Part shown: positions 49,336 to 59,016 of the stretch, one piece after another
Layout: the number at the start of each line of letters is the position of its first letter
Position numbering within the stretch: position 1 is the stretch's first letter
From: Muribaculaceae bacterium
GTDB lineage: Bacteria > Bacteroidota > Bacteroidia > Bacteroidales > Muribaculaceae
NCBI GenBank assembly: GCA_029057985.1
Contig: JAIDYR010000056.1
Location: 1 to 64,000, forward strand
DNA length: 64,000 bases
Direction: 5' to 3'
Position numbers and translations under genes: made by a program
The notes under the pieces: generated by a model
Databases searched by the model: none
The model's input: the letters and a program-made list of their open reading frames with translations, nothing else
Told to the model about the DNA's origin: nothing

Positions 49336-50796
49336 ATGAAAAACGCAATCCCCAAACTTGTGGCTAAGGCTAAAGCAGCCTATTTTTTCTATACTATCGG
49401 AGTATGGCGTGAGACCAAGGATACTCTCTACGTCAGAATCGTCAAGACTCTGAATCTCTCCGTGCGCTCTTTTCTCGACAGGGATCTGCAGATGAAGTCA
49501 GCGGCATTGACCTATTCTTCAGTGCTCGCCCTTGTCCCGGCTCTCGCTCTTCTACTTGCTATCGCACGCGGATTCGGATTTCAGGATATAATATCCGGAG
49601 CCCTTTATTCGTATTTCCCCGCTCAGCATAAGGCGCTTGAGACAGGGATGGGATTCGTCGATTCTTATCTTAAGGAAGCCAACAACGGAATCTTCGTAGG
49701 AATCGGCATAATCGTACTCCTCTGGACTCTCGTCTCGCTTTTATCGACGGTAGAGGAGACTTTCAATAATATTTGGGATATAAAGAAAGACAGGACGATA
49801 TATCAGAAAGTGACCGATTATATAGCAATCTGCCTGCTGGTCCCGATTCTGATGGTATGCTCCTCAGGCGTATCCATCTTCATGTCTACTATAGTGCAGA
49901 ACAATGTGCGCCTTGCATTCCTTACTCCCTTTGTCAATGTAGCTCTTGAGGCTGCTCCTCTTGTGCTCGCATGGTTGGCATTCTCTCTATCGTATTTCCT
50001 GATTCCCAACACAAAGGTCCAGATAAAGTATGCAGCCATTGCAGGCGCAGTCTGCGCCATAGCTTTCCAGATTATCCAGTTGCTTTTCGTAAACGGACAG
50101 ATTTATGTCAGCAAATACAATGCGATCTACGGTTCTTTTGCATTCCTGCCCTTGCTGCTGATATGGATGCAATTGTCTTGGCTGGTGCTTCTGTTCGGAT
50201 GCGTGCTGACCTATTCTCTTCAGAATATCTTCGCCTTCAATTTCCTGGGAGATGTCCATACTATCTCGCAAGATTATCGTCGCAAGATATCACTGGTAGT
50301 CGCGGCCGTCATTTTCCAACGCTTCCATCAAGGACTGACGCCTCCTACACGAAATGATATCTCCACACTCTATGATATTCCTATCCGACTCGTAGGAAGC
50401 ATTATTTTTGCCTTGCACGACGCAAAACTCATTAACAACGTCATGATCAAAGACGACATAATAGGGTATGCCCCGGCTATCGAAGCCTCGTCGCTTACGG
50501 CAGGCGCCCTTCTGCGCCGTCTTGATGAACTTGGCGATTCCGACTTTATTCCGCGTTTCGATGCGATTTATCCCGACTTGATAGTGGAAGTTGACAGATG
50601 GAATAAATCGGCATGGGATCAGGCCGACAATGTCAAGATTATTGACATCAAGATTCCCGCCCCGCAGAAGATTAAGGACATCATTTCCTCAACCGCCGGA
50701 GATCCCAAGAAACTGGCTCAGAAAATCCGCGAGGAGAAATCGAAACGTGAGTCGGTGGAAAATGAAGAAAACAATGACAATCTGCTCGGGGAATGA
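49336..50796 (+). CDS. YihY/BrkB-family inner membrane protein
   Basis: MKSAALTYSSVLALVPALALLLAIARGFG, ETFNNIWDIKKDR, YNAIYGSFAFLPLLLIWMQLSWLVLLFG. Confidence 0.93.
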   Translation: MKNAIPKLVAKAKAAYFFYTIGVWRETKDTLYVRIVKTLNLSVRSFLDRDLQMKSAALTYSSVLALVPALALLLAIARGFGFQDIISGALYSYFPAQHKALETGMGFVDSYLKEANNGIFVGIGIIVLLWTLVSLLSTVEETFNNIWDIKKDRTIYQKVTDYIAICLLVPILMVCSSGVSIFMSTIVQNNVRLAFLTPFVNVALEAAPLVLAWLAFSLSYFLIPNTKVQIKYAAIAGAVCAIAFQIIQLLFVNGQIYVSKYNAIYGSFAFLPLLLIWMQLSWLVLLFGCVLTYSLQNIFAFNFLGDVHTISQDYRRKISLVVAAVIFQRFHQGLTPPTRNDISTLYDIPIRLVGSIIFALHDAKLINNVMIKDDIIGYAPAIEASSLTAGALLRRLDELGDSDFIPRFDAIYPDLIVEVDRWNKSAWDQADNVKIIDIKIPAPQKIKDIISSTAGDPKKLAQKIREEKSKRESVENEENNDNLLGE

Positions 50797-50896
50797 CAAT
50801 CCCGGTTATATCTTCCTGCCATCGTTGTTTGGCAAATTTTCAAGTCAGTAATGAAAAAATGTTGCATAACATATAAGATTTGAATCATTGACAAAA

Positions 50897-50934
50897 AAAA
50901 TCCACGAGAATGATATTTTTCTCGTGGATTTTTG
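50897..50934. terminator. Bidirectional-type terminator, 14-bp perfect arms
   Basis: AAAATCCACGAGAA-tgatattt-TTCTCGTGGATTTT. Confidence 0.8.
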
Positions 50935-50938
50935 TTAA

Positions 50939-51103
50939 ATTTGCGGTAGGTCAAAGTGCCTGCGGCAACGCGAACCGGCCTCCGGCCGACTTTCGCTCTT
51001 TGCCTACTCGCGAATTTCGAATTATTTGCGGTAGGTCAAAGTGCCTGCGGCAACGCGAACCGGCCTCCGGCCGACTTTCGCTCTTTGCCTACTCGCGAAT
51101 TTT
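50939..51103. repeat. Two tandem copies (period 85 bp) of an 80-bp hairpin-forming REP-like repeat
   Basis: ATTTGCGGTAGGTCAAAGTGCCTGCGGCAACGCGAACCGGCCTCCGGCCGACTTTCGCTCTTTGCCTACTCGCGAATTT at 50939-51018 and 51024-51103. Confidence 0.9.
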
Positions 51104-51260
51104 ATCAAAATTTGCAGATAGAGAGTTGGGGAAATCCCCGAGATTCTATCTTTCTTCTACATACCTCTGACATTACAAACCACGCAACTTAAAATCTGAC
51201 GGCGCTCCGTAGCCTTTCTCCTCTGCCTCGGGCTGCGTCTTATAATCCCATGGCTCGCCT

Positions 51261-53225
51261 ATGAGTTACCTGAAATTTGACAAAAATCTTATGATTAATC
51301 TGGAGCAGTCTCTGCCTAAGGAGATGCTCCGGACCAACAAGTCGGGTGCATATCATTGCACGACAATCGTCGGCTGCAACACCCGCAAGCAGCATGGGCT
51401 GCTCGTCATCCCAATTCCGGAAATGGACGACAAGGCCCATATCCTCCTATCGTCGCTCGACGAGACTGTAATCCAGCATGGAGCTCCATTCAATCTCGGT
51501 CTGCATCAATATGCCGGCGATGTCTTCGCTCCCAACGGCCATAAATATATCCGCGAATTCAATTGCGAGACAGTGCCGACCATGACATATCGTGTAGGCG
51601 GAGTGATCCTTACCAAAGAGAAAGTCTTCATCTCCCATGAAAACAGGATTCTGATAAAGTACACTCTTGTAGAGGCTCATTCCGAGACAACGCTGCAGTT
51701 CCGTCCCTTCCTCGCATTCAGAGACGCCAACGCTCTCTGCATAGAGAACTCTGTCATCAACAAAGAGGTCCGACCGGTCGACAATGGCATTGCGACATGT
51801 CTTTATGAAGGATATCCCGAACTTTTCATGCAATTCAATAAAGAGATTCGCTGGGTCAACGACGGCCATTGGAATAAGAATCTTATCTATTACAAAGACC
51901 GCGACCGAGGCATCCCATATACGGAAGATCTCTGGGTGCCGGGATATTTCGAAATGCCTATCCGCAAAGGAGAGTCTATCATCTTCTCCGCCTCGACATT
52001 CCCTACCGACCCGGCTTCGTTCGAAGCAACCTATGAGCAGGAACTTCTTTCCCGCACGTCGCGCACGTCGTTCTATAATTGCTTGAAGAATTCGGCCAAA
52101 CAGTTCTATCTGAAGCAACCCGGAGGGATGTATATAATGGCCGGTTATCCATGGTATAACGTGCGCGGACGCGATGAATTGATCGCGCTGCCCGGCTGCA
52201 CATTGGCCATTGACCATCGGGAGGATTACGACTTAATGATGGAGACATTCCTGAAAGCTCTCCGCCGCTTTATAGATGAGGGCGTAAAAGATAAGGTCAT
52301 CACAGATATAGATCTGCCTGATATCCCTCTATGGACAATTTGGGCAATTCAGCAGTATCGACGCCGCTATGGGGTTGCCGATTGCCGCGCCCGCTACGGA
52401 GAATCAATCCGCCGGCTTGTCGAAGATATCCGTTCCAACCACATTCATAACCTCAGGGTTGACTCCAACGGGCTCCTTTCTTCCAACGGCACGGAGACAC
52501 CCGTCTCCTGGCTTTCAGCATCCATCGGAGGGCGGCCGATTATTCCGCGCTCGGGATATATCGTGGAGTTCAATGCACTATGGTATAATGCATTAAAATT
52601 CCTTTCATCCCTCTATGCCGACATTCCGGAAGAGCAGGAATATACACTCGAACTGGAGAATCTTGCTGAAAAGGTAAAAGAATCTTTCCTCTCCGTATTC
52701 CTTAATGACTTCGGATATCTCTATGATTATGTCAATGGAGCTTATACCGATCTTGAGGTGCGCCCCAATATGGTCATAGCGATCGGCCTTGAATATTCAC
52801 CCCTTGACCGCCGCCAGCGCAAGAAAGTTCTTGACCTTGCGACCCGCGAACTTCTGACACCGAAAGGACTGCGCTCCCTGAGCCCGAAGAGTTATGGTTA
52901 TACTCCGATATATGTCGGATCTCCCGAGCAGCGTGAACGCGCCGTGCATCAGGGGCCCGCTCGCCCATGGCTTTTCGGATTCTATGCCGATGCCTATATC
53001 AAAGTGTTCGGACTGAGCGGCCTCGGATTCATAGAAAGAATGCTCATCGGATATGAAGATGAAATGACCGAGGGTTGCATCGGCTCGCTCTCTGAAATGT
53101 ATGACGCCAATCCCCCGTATACAGGACGCGGCGCTGTCTCGACGGCCAAGAATGTAGGCGAAATCCTTCGCACTATCAGAAATGTAAAAGAACTCAACAA
53201 ACTACAAACCTCTCAAGAAGACTGA
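51261..53225 (+). CDS. Glycogen debranching enzyme (amylo-alpha-1,6-glucosidase family)
   Basis: TNKSGAYHCTTIVGCNTRKQHGLLV, AGYPWYNVRGRDELIALPG, LRSLSPKSYGYTPIYVG, HQGPARPWLFGFYADAY. Confidence 0.9.
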   Translation: MSYLKFDKNLMINLEQSLPKEMLRTNKSGAYHCTTIVGCNTRKQHGLLVIPIPEMDDKAHILLSSLDETVIQHGAPFNLGLHQYAGDVFAPNGHKYIREFNCETVPTMTYRVGGVILTKEKVFISHENRILIKYTLVEAHSETTLQFRPFLAFRDANALCIENSVINKEVRPVDNGIATCLYEGYPELFMQFNKEIRWVNDGHWNKNLIYYKDRDRGIPYTEDLWVPGYFEMPIRKGESIIFSASTFPTDPASFEATYEQELLSRTSRTSFYNCLKNSAKQFYLKQPGGMYIMAGYPWYNVRGRDELIALPGCTLAIDHREDYDLMMETFLKALRRFIDEGVKDKVITDIDLPDIPLWTIWAIQQYRRRYGVADCRARYGESIRRLVEDIRSNHIHNLRVDSNGLLSSNGTETPVSWLSASIGGRPIIPRSGYIVEFNALWYNALKFLSSLYADIPEEQEYTLELENLAEKVKESFLSVFLNDFGYLYDYVNGAYTDLEVRPNMVIAIGLEYSPLDRRQRKKVLDLATRELLTPKGLRSLSPKSYGYTPIYVGSPEQRERAVHQGPARPWLFGFYADAYIKVFGLSGLGFIERMLIGYEDEMTEGCIGSLSEMYDANPPYTGRGAVSTAKNVGEILRTIRNVKELNKLQTSQED

Positions 53226-53232
53226 CACGCGT

Positions 53233-54501
53233 ATGAAGGCTCTAATGTTCGGGTGGGAATTCCCGCCTCATATTCTCGGAGGTCTCGGCACGGCCTCGTA
53301 TGGTCTGACCAAGGGGATGCATAATAATGGCGATATGGATATCACTTTCGTCATCCCAAAGCCCTGGGGTGACGAGGAACGCGGCTTCGCGCAGATAATC
53401 GGCGCTTGCAACACTCCGGTCGCCTGGCGCGACGTAAGCCGCGAATATGTCGAATCCCGCATCGGCAAGGTCATGGATCCGGATCTCTATTTTTCACTCC
53501 GCGATCATATATATTCCGATTTCAATTATCTCCATCTCAATGATCTCGGCTGCATAGAGTTCTCGGGAAAGTATCCCGATAATCTACTTGAAGAGATCAA
53601 TAATTATTCGATCGTAGCCGGAGTCATTGCGCGCACTGTCGATTGCGACATAATACATTCGCATGACTGGCTGACTTATCCTGCCGGTATCCACGCCAAG
53701 CAAGTGACGGGGAAGCCCCTCGTCATCCATGTCCATGCCACTGACTTCGACCGCTCCCGCGGCAACGTCAATCCTACAGTCTTCGCAATCGAGAAAGACG
53801 GCATGAACCAGGCCGACCACATAATCACTGTCTCGGAACTCACCCGACGCACTGTGATTGAAAAATATGGTATTAGCCCGGATAAAGTGACAACAGTCCA
53901 CAATGCCGTGATCCCTCTCGACGATGAACTCCTCGCCATTCCGCGTCCGGAATCCAAAGACAAGGTCATCACATTCCTCGGCCGAATCACCATGCAGAAA
54001 GGACCGGAATATTTCGTAGAGGCTGCTGCAAAAGTCCTGAGGAAAACTAAGAACGTGCGCTTCGTCATGGCCGGCTCCGGAGATATGATGGACGCAATGA
54101 TCAAACTCGTGGCAAAACGTGGGATTGCCGATAAATTTCATTTCACGGGATTCCTGAAGGGGAAACAGGTATATGAGATGCTGGCGGCTTCTGATGTCTA
54201 TGTCATGCCATCAGTCTCGGAGCCTTTCGGAATATCTCCGCTGGAAGCCATGGAGATGGGCGTGCCCTCAATTATCTCCAAGCAAAGCGGATGCGCCGAA
54301 ATCCTCGACAACGTTATCAAGACCGACTATTGGGATATCGATGCAATGGCTGACGCCATGCACTCAATCGTGACCAATCCTGCTCTCCATAAGACTCTCC
54401 GTGACCGAGGCATCGAAGAAATCCATGGAATCACATGGGAGAAAGCCGGCAAGAAAGTTATCGACATCTACAAAGATGTTATCGCCTCCCGAAAAGGCTA
54501 A
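53233..54501 (+). CDS. Glycosyltransferase family 4, glycogen-synthase-like
   Basis: MFGWEFPPHILGGLGTASYGLTKGM, ITFLGRITMQKGPEYFVEAA, MPSVSEPFGISPLEAMEMGVPSIIS. Confidence 0.9.
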   Translation: MKALMFGWEFPPHILGGLGTASYGLTKGMHNNGDMDITFVIPKPWGDEERGFAQIIGACNTPVAWRDVSREYVESRIGKVMDPDLYFSLRDHIYSDFNYLHLNDLGCIEFSGKYPDNLLEEINNYSIVAGVIARTVDCDIIHSHDWLTYPAGIHAKQVTGKPLVIHVHATDFDRSRGNVNPTVFAIEKDGMNQADHIITVSELTRRTVIEKYGISPDKVTTVHNAVIPLDDELLAIPRPESKDKVITFLGRITMQKGPEYFVEAAAKVLRKTKNVRFVMAGSGDMMDAMIKLVAKRGIADKFHFTGFLKGKQVYEMLAASDVYVMPSVSEPFGISPLEAMEMGVPSIISKQSGCAEILDNVIKTDYWDIDAMADAMHSIVTNPALHKTLRDRGIEEIHGITWEKAGKKVIDIYKDVIASRKG

Positions 54502-54538
54502 AAATTTTATCTAATCCTTAAAAAAACTCCATCTATAT

Positions 54539-56035
54539 ATGAAATCTGTCTGTTTCTATTTCAAGATTCATCAGCCTTTCCGCTTGAAAAGGTATCGTTT
54601 CTTCGATATCGGCAATGATCACTATTACTATGATGATTTCGCCAATGATGAAATAATCAATCGGCTTGCCGAGCAATCCTATATCCCTATGGCCAACACT
54701 CTGCTGGATATGATTAATGGATCCAACGGAGAATTCAAATGTGCCATTTCAATCTCCGGTACTGCCATAGAGCAACTCCAGCTCTACGTCCCGGAATTCA
54801 TCGACCTCCTCAAGAAGCTCGCCGACACAAAATGCGTGGAATTCCTTTCAGGCACGTATTCCCATTCCTTAGCCTCTCTCGAAGATCCTGAGGAATTCTT
54901 GCGCGAAGTAAAGATGCACGACGCTCTTATCCGTCGCGAATTCGGTCAGAAGCCGAAGGTATTCGCCAATACTGAGTTGATCTATGACGATGACATCTCT
55001 CTGCTCATAAAGAGTATGGGATTCAATATTTGTCTTACAGAAGGAGCCAAACATATTCTCGGTTGGAAATCACCCAACTACGTCTATAATTCCTGTGTGG
55101 CTCCCGAACTCAAGCTTCTGCTGACAAATAAAAAGTTAGGCAACGATATCACCCGCAACTTCAATAACCCCGACTGGGATGAATATCCTCTGACGGCTGA
55201 AAAATATATCGACTGGATCGCATCTTTGCCGGAAGAGGAGCAGATTGTAAATATCTATCTGCCGATGGATACGTTCGGCACATTCCTGCCGGCTTCTACA
55301 GGCATATTCGACTTCCTGAAGGCTCTTCCTCACTTCGGCAAAGAGCGGGGAGTTGAATTTACTACTCCTTCTTTGGCCGCGAAGCGTCTTAAGCCCGTGG
55401 ATGCCCTCAACATTCCTTTCCCGATATCCGACATGAATGAGGAAGCCGACGTCGCTCCCTGGACCGGTAATGATCTCCAGCGTGAGGCTCTCGGCAAACT
55501 CTATGCCGTAGGCGAAAGAGTTAATCTATGCGTCGACCGAAGACTGAAGCAAGATTGGGAATATCTGCAGAGCTCCGACCACTTCTACTACATGGCTACG
55601 GGTAAAAATTCAGCCGGTGCGTTCTCCCCTTACGACTCTCCCTTCTCGGCCTTCACCAATTATATGAATGTCCTGGCAGACTTTATAGTGCGCGTTGAAG
55701 AGCAGTATCCTGAAGAGATCGGCAACGAAGAACTCAATTCCCTGCTGCTGACTATCCGCAACCAGGCATCCGAAATCGAATCGCTTAACAAAGAGGTGAA
55801 GCAATTGAAGCAGAATATCCTGACATCCGATGACTCTACAAATGCTCCCGTTATAGTCGAAGGAGAGACAATGACTGAGACGCCCCTGCTAATAGCCGAA
55901 AAAGCTGACGTGGAAGCCCCAAAGAAACGCGGTCGCAAACCGGGGACTGCCAAAAAAGTCGAATCCAAGGCTGAAAAGAAAGCCGAGCCCAAAAAGACCA
56001 AAGCAAAATCAACTAAAACTGCTAAATCCAAATAG
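54539..56035 (+). CDS. Glycoside hydrolase family 57 (alpha-amylase) with coiled coil and Lys/Ala-rich tail
   Basis: YFKIHQPFRLKRYRFFDIG, FLSGTYSHSLASL, VFANTELIYDDDI (GH57 motifs); follows GDE and GT4 genes. Confidence 0.9.
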   Translation: MKSVCFYFKIHQPFRLKRYRFFDIGNDHYYYDDFANDEIINRLAEQSYIPMANTLLDMINGSNGEFKCAISISGTAIEQLQLYVPEFIDLLKKLADTKCVEFLSGTYSHSLASLEDPEEFLREVKMHDALIRREFGQKPKVFANTELIYDDDISLLIKSMGFNICLTEGAKHILGWKSPNYVYNSCVAPELKLLLTNKKLGNDITRNFNNPDWDEYPLTAEKYIDWIASLPEEEQIVNIYLPMDTFGTFLPASTGIFDFLKALPHFGKERGVEFTTPSLAAKRLKPVDALNIPFPISDMNEEADVAPWTGNDLQREALGKLYAVGERVNLCVDRRLKQDWEYLQSSDHFYYMATGKNSAGAFSPYDSPFSAFTNYMNVLADFIVRVEEQYPEEIGNEELNSLLLTIRNQASEIESLNKEVKQLKQNILTSDDSTNAPVIVEGETMTETPLLIAEKADVEAPKKRGRKPGTAKKVESKAEKKAEPKKTKAKSTKTAKSK

Positions 56036-56091
56036 TCCGGTTGAGCAGCCTGAATAATAACCTATATCTTACTTAACGGCTCAATCAGATC

Positions 56092-56280
56092 TAAGAGGCT
56101 GTTTACTAAGAACTGTTAAAATATCATTTTGATAGAATATCAACGATAAAACGCCCATATTTTGGCCATTTTCGCTCTTTTCATCAGTCGCGATGCCCGC
56201 ATCGCTCCTTCTTCAAAAATCGAAACTGCCTCAAAATCTGTGCATTTTCTCGTTAACATTCTTTAGTAGACCGGCTCTAA
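56092..56280. repeat. MITE-like/REP-like element copy 2, same termini as 8900-9013 with extra internal sequence
   Basis: Left 50 bp (GGCTGTTTACTAAGAACTGTTAAAATATCATTTTGATAGAATATCAACGA) and right about 30 bp almost identical to copy 1. Confidence 0.85.
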
Positions 56281-56296
56281 ATTCCACATTATAAAG

Positions 56297-56333
56297 TAAG
56301 GGTCCGCCCGTCATGGGAAGACCCTTATTTTTT
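56297..56333. terminator. Intrinsic terminator
   Basis: TAAGGGTC-cgcccgtcatgggaa-GACCCTTA-TTTTTT. Confidence 0.8.
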
Positions 56334-56357
56334 CACATACTCATTTTAGACCCCGTT

Positions 56358-56885
56358 TTAGATTTGCATCAAGATTTGGAATATATCAGAAGGAATATCT
56401 TCAGAATATGATGCCGTTATGGACTTATCATTGATCAGATAGACTCTTGGGACACCTGAGGAAGCAAATTTTGAATATACCTGTCGGTCTTTGTCAAGTG
56501 CTACCGGCATGGTGATGTCGAATTCCCGGATGAAAGTCTTTACCTCTTCAATGCTCCCTTCCCGTGCTATGCACAATATCTGAATATCTTTATCACGATC
56601 GATCTCAAGATATTTCCTGTAGGATTCCTCAATCTCCGGCATCGCAGCTCTGCAATCCTGACAATATGTGGAGAAAAATATTATAATCCCTTTTCTGCCC
56701 GAGAAGTTAGCGTCATCGTAAACCTTGCCATTGAAATCGGCAATTCTGAAATCAGGCAAGACATCGCCGGGGCCCAACGACCAATAACTCTTTGGCTCGT
56801 CATTTACGCAACCGGATAGCGATAATATACAAATCAATGACAGCATGAATCTTGCTGCCATTGACACTTTTTTATTATTAATCAT
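56358..56885 (-). CDS. TlpA/ResA-like thioredoxin-fold lipoprotein
   Basis: Lipobox-like LSLSGC, IIIFFSTYCQDCRAAMPEIEESY (CxxC), cis-Pro region ASSGVPRVYLI. Confidence 0.88.
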   Translation of the reverse strand: MINNKKVSMAARFMLSLICILSLSGCVNDEPKSYWSLGPGDVLPDFRIADFNGKVYDDANFSGRKGIIIFFSTYCQDCRAAMPEIEESYRKYLEIDRDKDIQILCIAREGSIEEVKTFIREFDITMPVALDKDRQVYSKFASSGVPRVYLINDKSITASYSEDIPSDIFQILMQI

Positions 56886-56888
56886 TTA

Positions 56889-58370
56889 TTATTTCTTATC
56901 TGAGAAATCCGGATAGAACGTCACTCCATCTTTTTTCGCCATCACTCTGTCGATTTCATTCAAGGTATCCGCAGCCTCTGCTATTCCATCTTCCAGAGCT
57001 TGCCGGGCACCGCTGCGGGCGGCCTCATAGTCACCTTCCATAGCCGAAAGGACGGCAAGGGCATAGTTAGCTTCCGGAGAGTCCGCGACCCTTTTGAGCA
57101 ACATTCTGGCGCGCTTATAATCACCTTCATTCATTGCGGAATTGGCAGCATTCATATTCGCCACGTCGCTATGAGGATAATAGATTGCCGCAAGTTCGAA
57201 AATCTTGTCATACTCTTCGGAGCCTACAGGATAAGATACGGCCGCAAGGAAAAATTCATTTAGGCTGAGATTTTCCGGACGTTCCTTCATTACGCGCTTG
57301 ATCTCCTCTACATCCGTATATGTCCTTACTTCATAATTGATAAGATAGTTAGTGTGACGCAGCGACGGATAGACATTCTTAAGCAGATAAGCGTAAGAAG
57401 CCGGAAATTTCTTTGCAAACTCATCATTCTTGACTTCGATCCTGACATTGGAGTAGTCTATAAAATCCAGCATTGCCGCTTTGTCAGCTAATGAGCTATT
57501 GGCGATAGAATCCCGCAGGCCGGCCCAGTCCTCAGGCACATAATCAGTCTTGAAGGTAGAAGCGGGAAAGGTATATTGCTTTCTGACATATTCTTTTACG
57601 GCCTCTGTTCTACCCTTAGCCAGACGGACATTGTTGGAATAAGGACCCTCCGGAGATGCAAAACCGGTCAGTTTTATAGACTTCACCGTAGCATCCGGAT
57701 TATATCTTACCGAATCAATACTTGAAGTAATCTTACCCAATTCAACAGGATTCACCATATAATTCGGATAAATCTCAATCTTATTGACAGGGAAGTTGAC
57801 GTAGGCTTTGCCTTCGATCTTACGCTCCTTGCGATCCTCAGGCTTCGGAACGCTGTAATGGAATTTAGGATTAAATCTATCTTTGCGGAAATCAATAATC
57901 GCGACCGGGAGATCTAACTCCGGCTTAGATTGCGCACCGCAACAACCTGTTGTATTATCAATAAAATCCAACTGACTATATTCCATCCAGGGTTGCCACG
58001 TTACTGAAGCTACATATTCCTCCGGCCCACCCTTCCCGGCTCTAAAAAGATTCCCGGCATCCTTCCCTTCACGCTCGGCATAATACCATTGATTGCGCCC
58101 TGCAATAGTAATAGTAGGGAATACTGCCTTATCATCAGAAGTTTTTGAAAGTAAGACCGGAGTCAGTTCCAGACGGCGATTGGTCTTCATTTTGTAAAGT
58201 GACGGATCAATAGTCATCCTCAATCTGAGTTGATCATAGACCTGCTCTACTGTCACGCCGGAAAGACTATATTCCTTATTGGATTGGGCGGATGCGGTGA
58301 AGGCCGATCCGAAAACTACGATTGATATTATCGCAACGACAAATAAAAATATCTTCTTCATATACGGCAT
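56889..58370 (-). CDS. DUF3868/OmpA-like pilus-locus protein
   Basis: Signal peptide; SIKLTGFASPEGPYSNNVRLAKGRTEAVKEYVRKQY OmpA-like; adjacent to DUF3575-like gene, as in type V pilus loci. Confidence 0.8.
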   Translation of the reverse strand: MPYMKKIFLFVVAIISIVVFGSAFTASAQSNKEYSLSGVTVEQVYDQLRLRMTIDPSLYKMKTNRRLELTPVLLSKTSDDKAVFPTITIAGRNQWYYAEREGKDAGNLFRAGKGGPEEYVASVTWQPWMEYSQLDFIDNTTGCCGAQSKPELDLPVAIIDFRKDRFNPKFHYSVPKPEDRKERKIEGKAYVNFPVNKIEIYPNYMVNPVELGKITSSIDSVRYNPDATVKSIKLTGFASPEGPYSNNVRLAKGRTEAVKEYVRKQYTFPASTFKTDYVPEDWAGLRDSIANSSLADKAAMLDFIDYSNVRIEVKNDEFAKKFPASYAYLLKNVYPSLRHTNYLINYEVRTYTDVEEIKRVMKERPENLSLNEFFLAAVSYPVGSEEYDKIFELAAIYYPHSDVANMNAANSAMNEGDYKRARMLLKRVADSPEANYALAVLSAMEGDYEAARSGARQALEDGIAEAADTLNEIDRVMAKKDGVTFYPDFSDKK

Positions 58371-58373
58371 GAG

Positions 58374-58970
58374 TTAAAAAATATATTCCACGTTAACTCC
58401 GAGCTTTGTAGGTCCGAAATAGTTATGGGGTCTGTCGGATTCTTTTTTAGTTCCACAGACTTCGCAAGGATAGCTGTCATATCGGGTATATATCCAGCCG
58501 ATGCCAATCTCAGCCTCAATATTCCAATGCTTATGGACGGGCCACGCATAGCCATAGTTGACTCCTGCTCCGGCTCCCCATCCCTGATAACGATTATCTT
58601 TCAGATTCTTGAAATCCGAGCCAAGGAAATTGATCGGAATGTTTAGATTTCCGAAATTATAATATCCACCCAAGGCATGAATGCCGAGGAAATGACCGGC
58701 AAACCGCTGGCAAAACCAATACCTTGCCTCCGGACTTATCATGGCATGCTTCCATCTCCGATTATCGATTTCCCAGAAATTGACCTGCCCGGAAAGCTGA
58801 AGGGTCCATTTCGGAGCGACCCCGACTTCAACGCCGAGATTCGGACTAAGGGCTATATCATTAATCAGATTGGTCTTCAGTCCGACTTTCTGGGCCGAAG
58901 CAGGAATTGCCGCAGTTAAGGCCATAACAGCCACTGCCATCATTCTGAATATTATTTTTTTCTTTCTCAT
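58374..58970 (-). CDS. DUF3575 domain-containing protein
   Basis: KVGLKTNLINDIALSPNLGVEVGVAPKWTLQLSGQVNFWEIDNRRWKHAMISPEARYWFCQRFAGHFLGIHALGGYYN. Confidence 0.9.
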   Translation of the reverse strand: MRKKKIIFRMMAVAVMALTAAIPASAQKVGLKTNLINDIALSPNLGVEVGVAPKWTLQLSGQVNFWEIDNRRWKHAMISPEARYWFCQRFAGHFLGIHALGGYYNFGNLNIPINFLGSDFKNLKDNRYQGWGAGAGVNYGYAWPVHKHWNIEAEIGIGWIYTRYDSYPCEVCGTKKESDRPHNYFGPTKLGVNVEYIF

Positions 58971-59016
58971 ATCAGAGATTATTTATCTATAGACCGGATT
59001 TGTCATTCAGTCATTA

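Noticed and set aside
50956-51192. Repeat-encoded peptides (SACGNANRPPADFRSLPTREF twice) as a real CDS
   Set aside because: The translated repetition comes from the non-coding 85-bp tandem repeat; palindromic DNA structure explains it better.
51447-52217. 256-aa minus-strand ORF antisense to the debranching enzyme (also 53584..54141 in the GT4 gene, 45155..45925 in DUF349 and 24495..25133 in the OmpA-like gene)
   Set aside because: Shadow ORFs inside strongly supported CDSs; no recognisable protein family.
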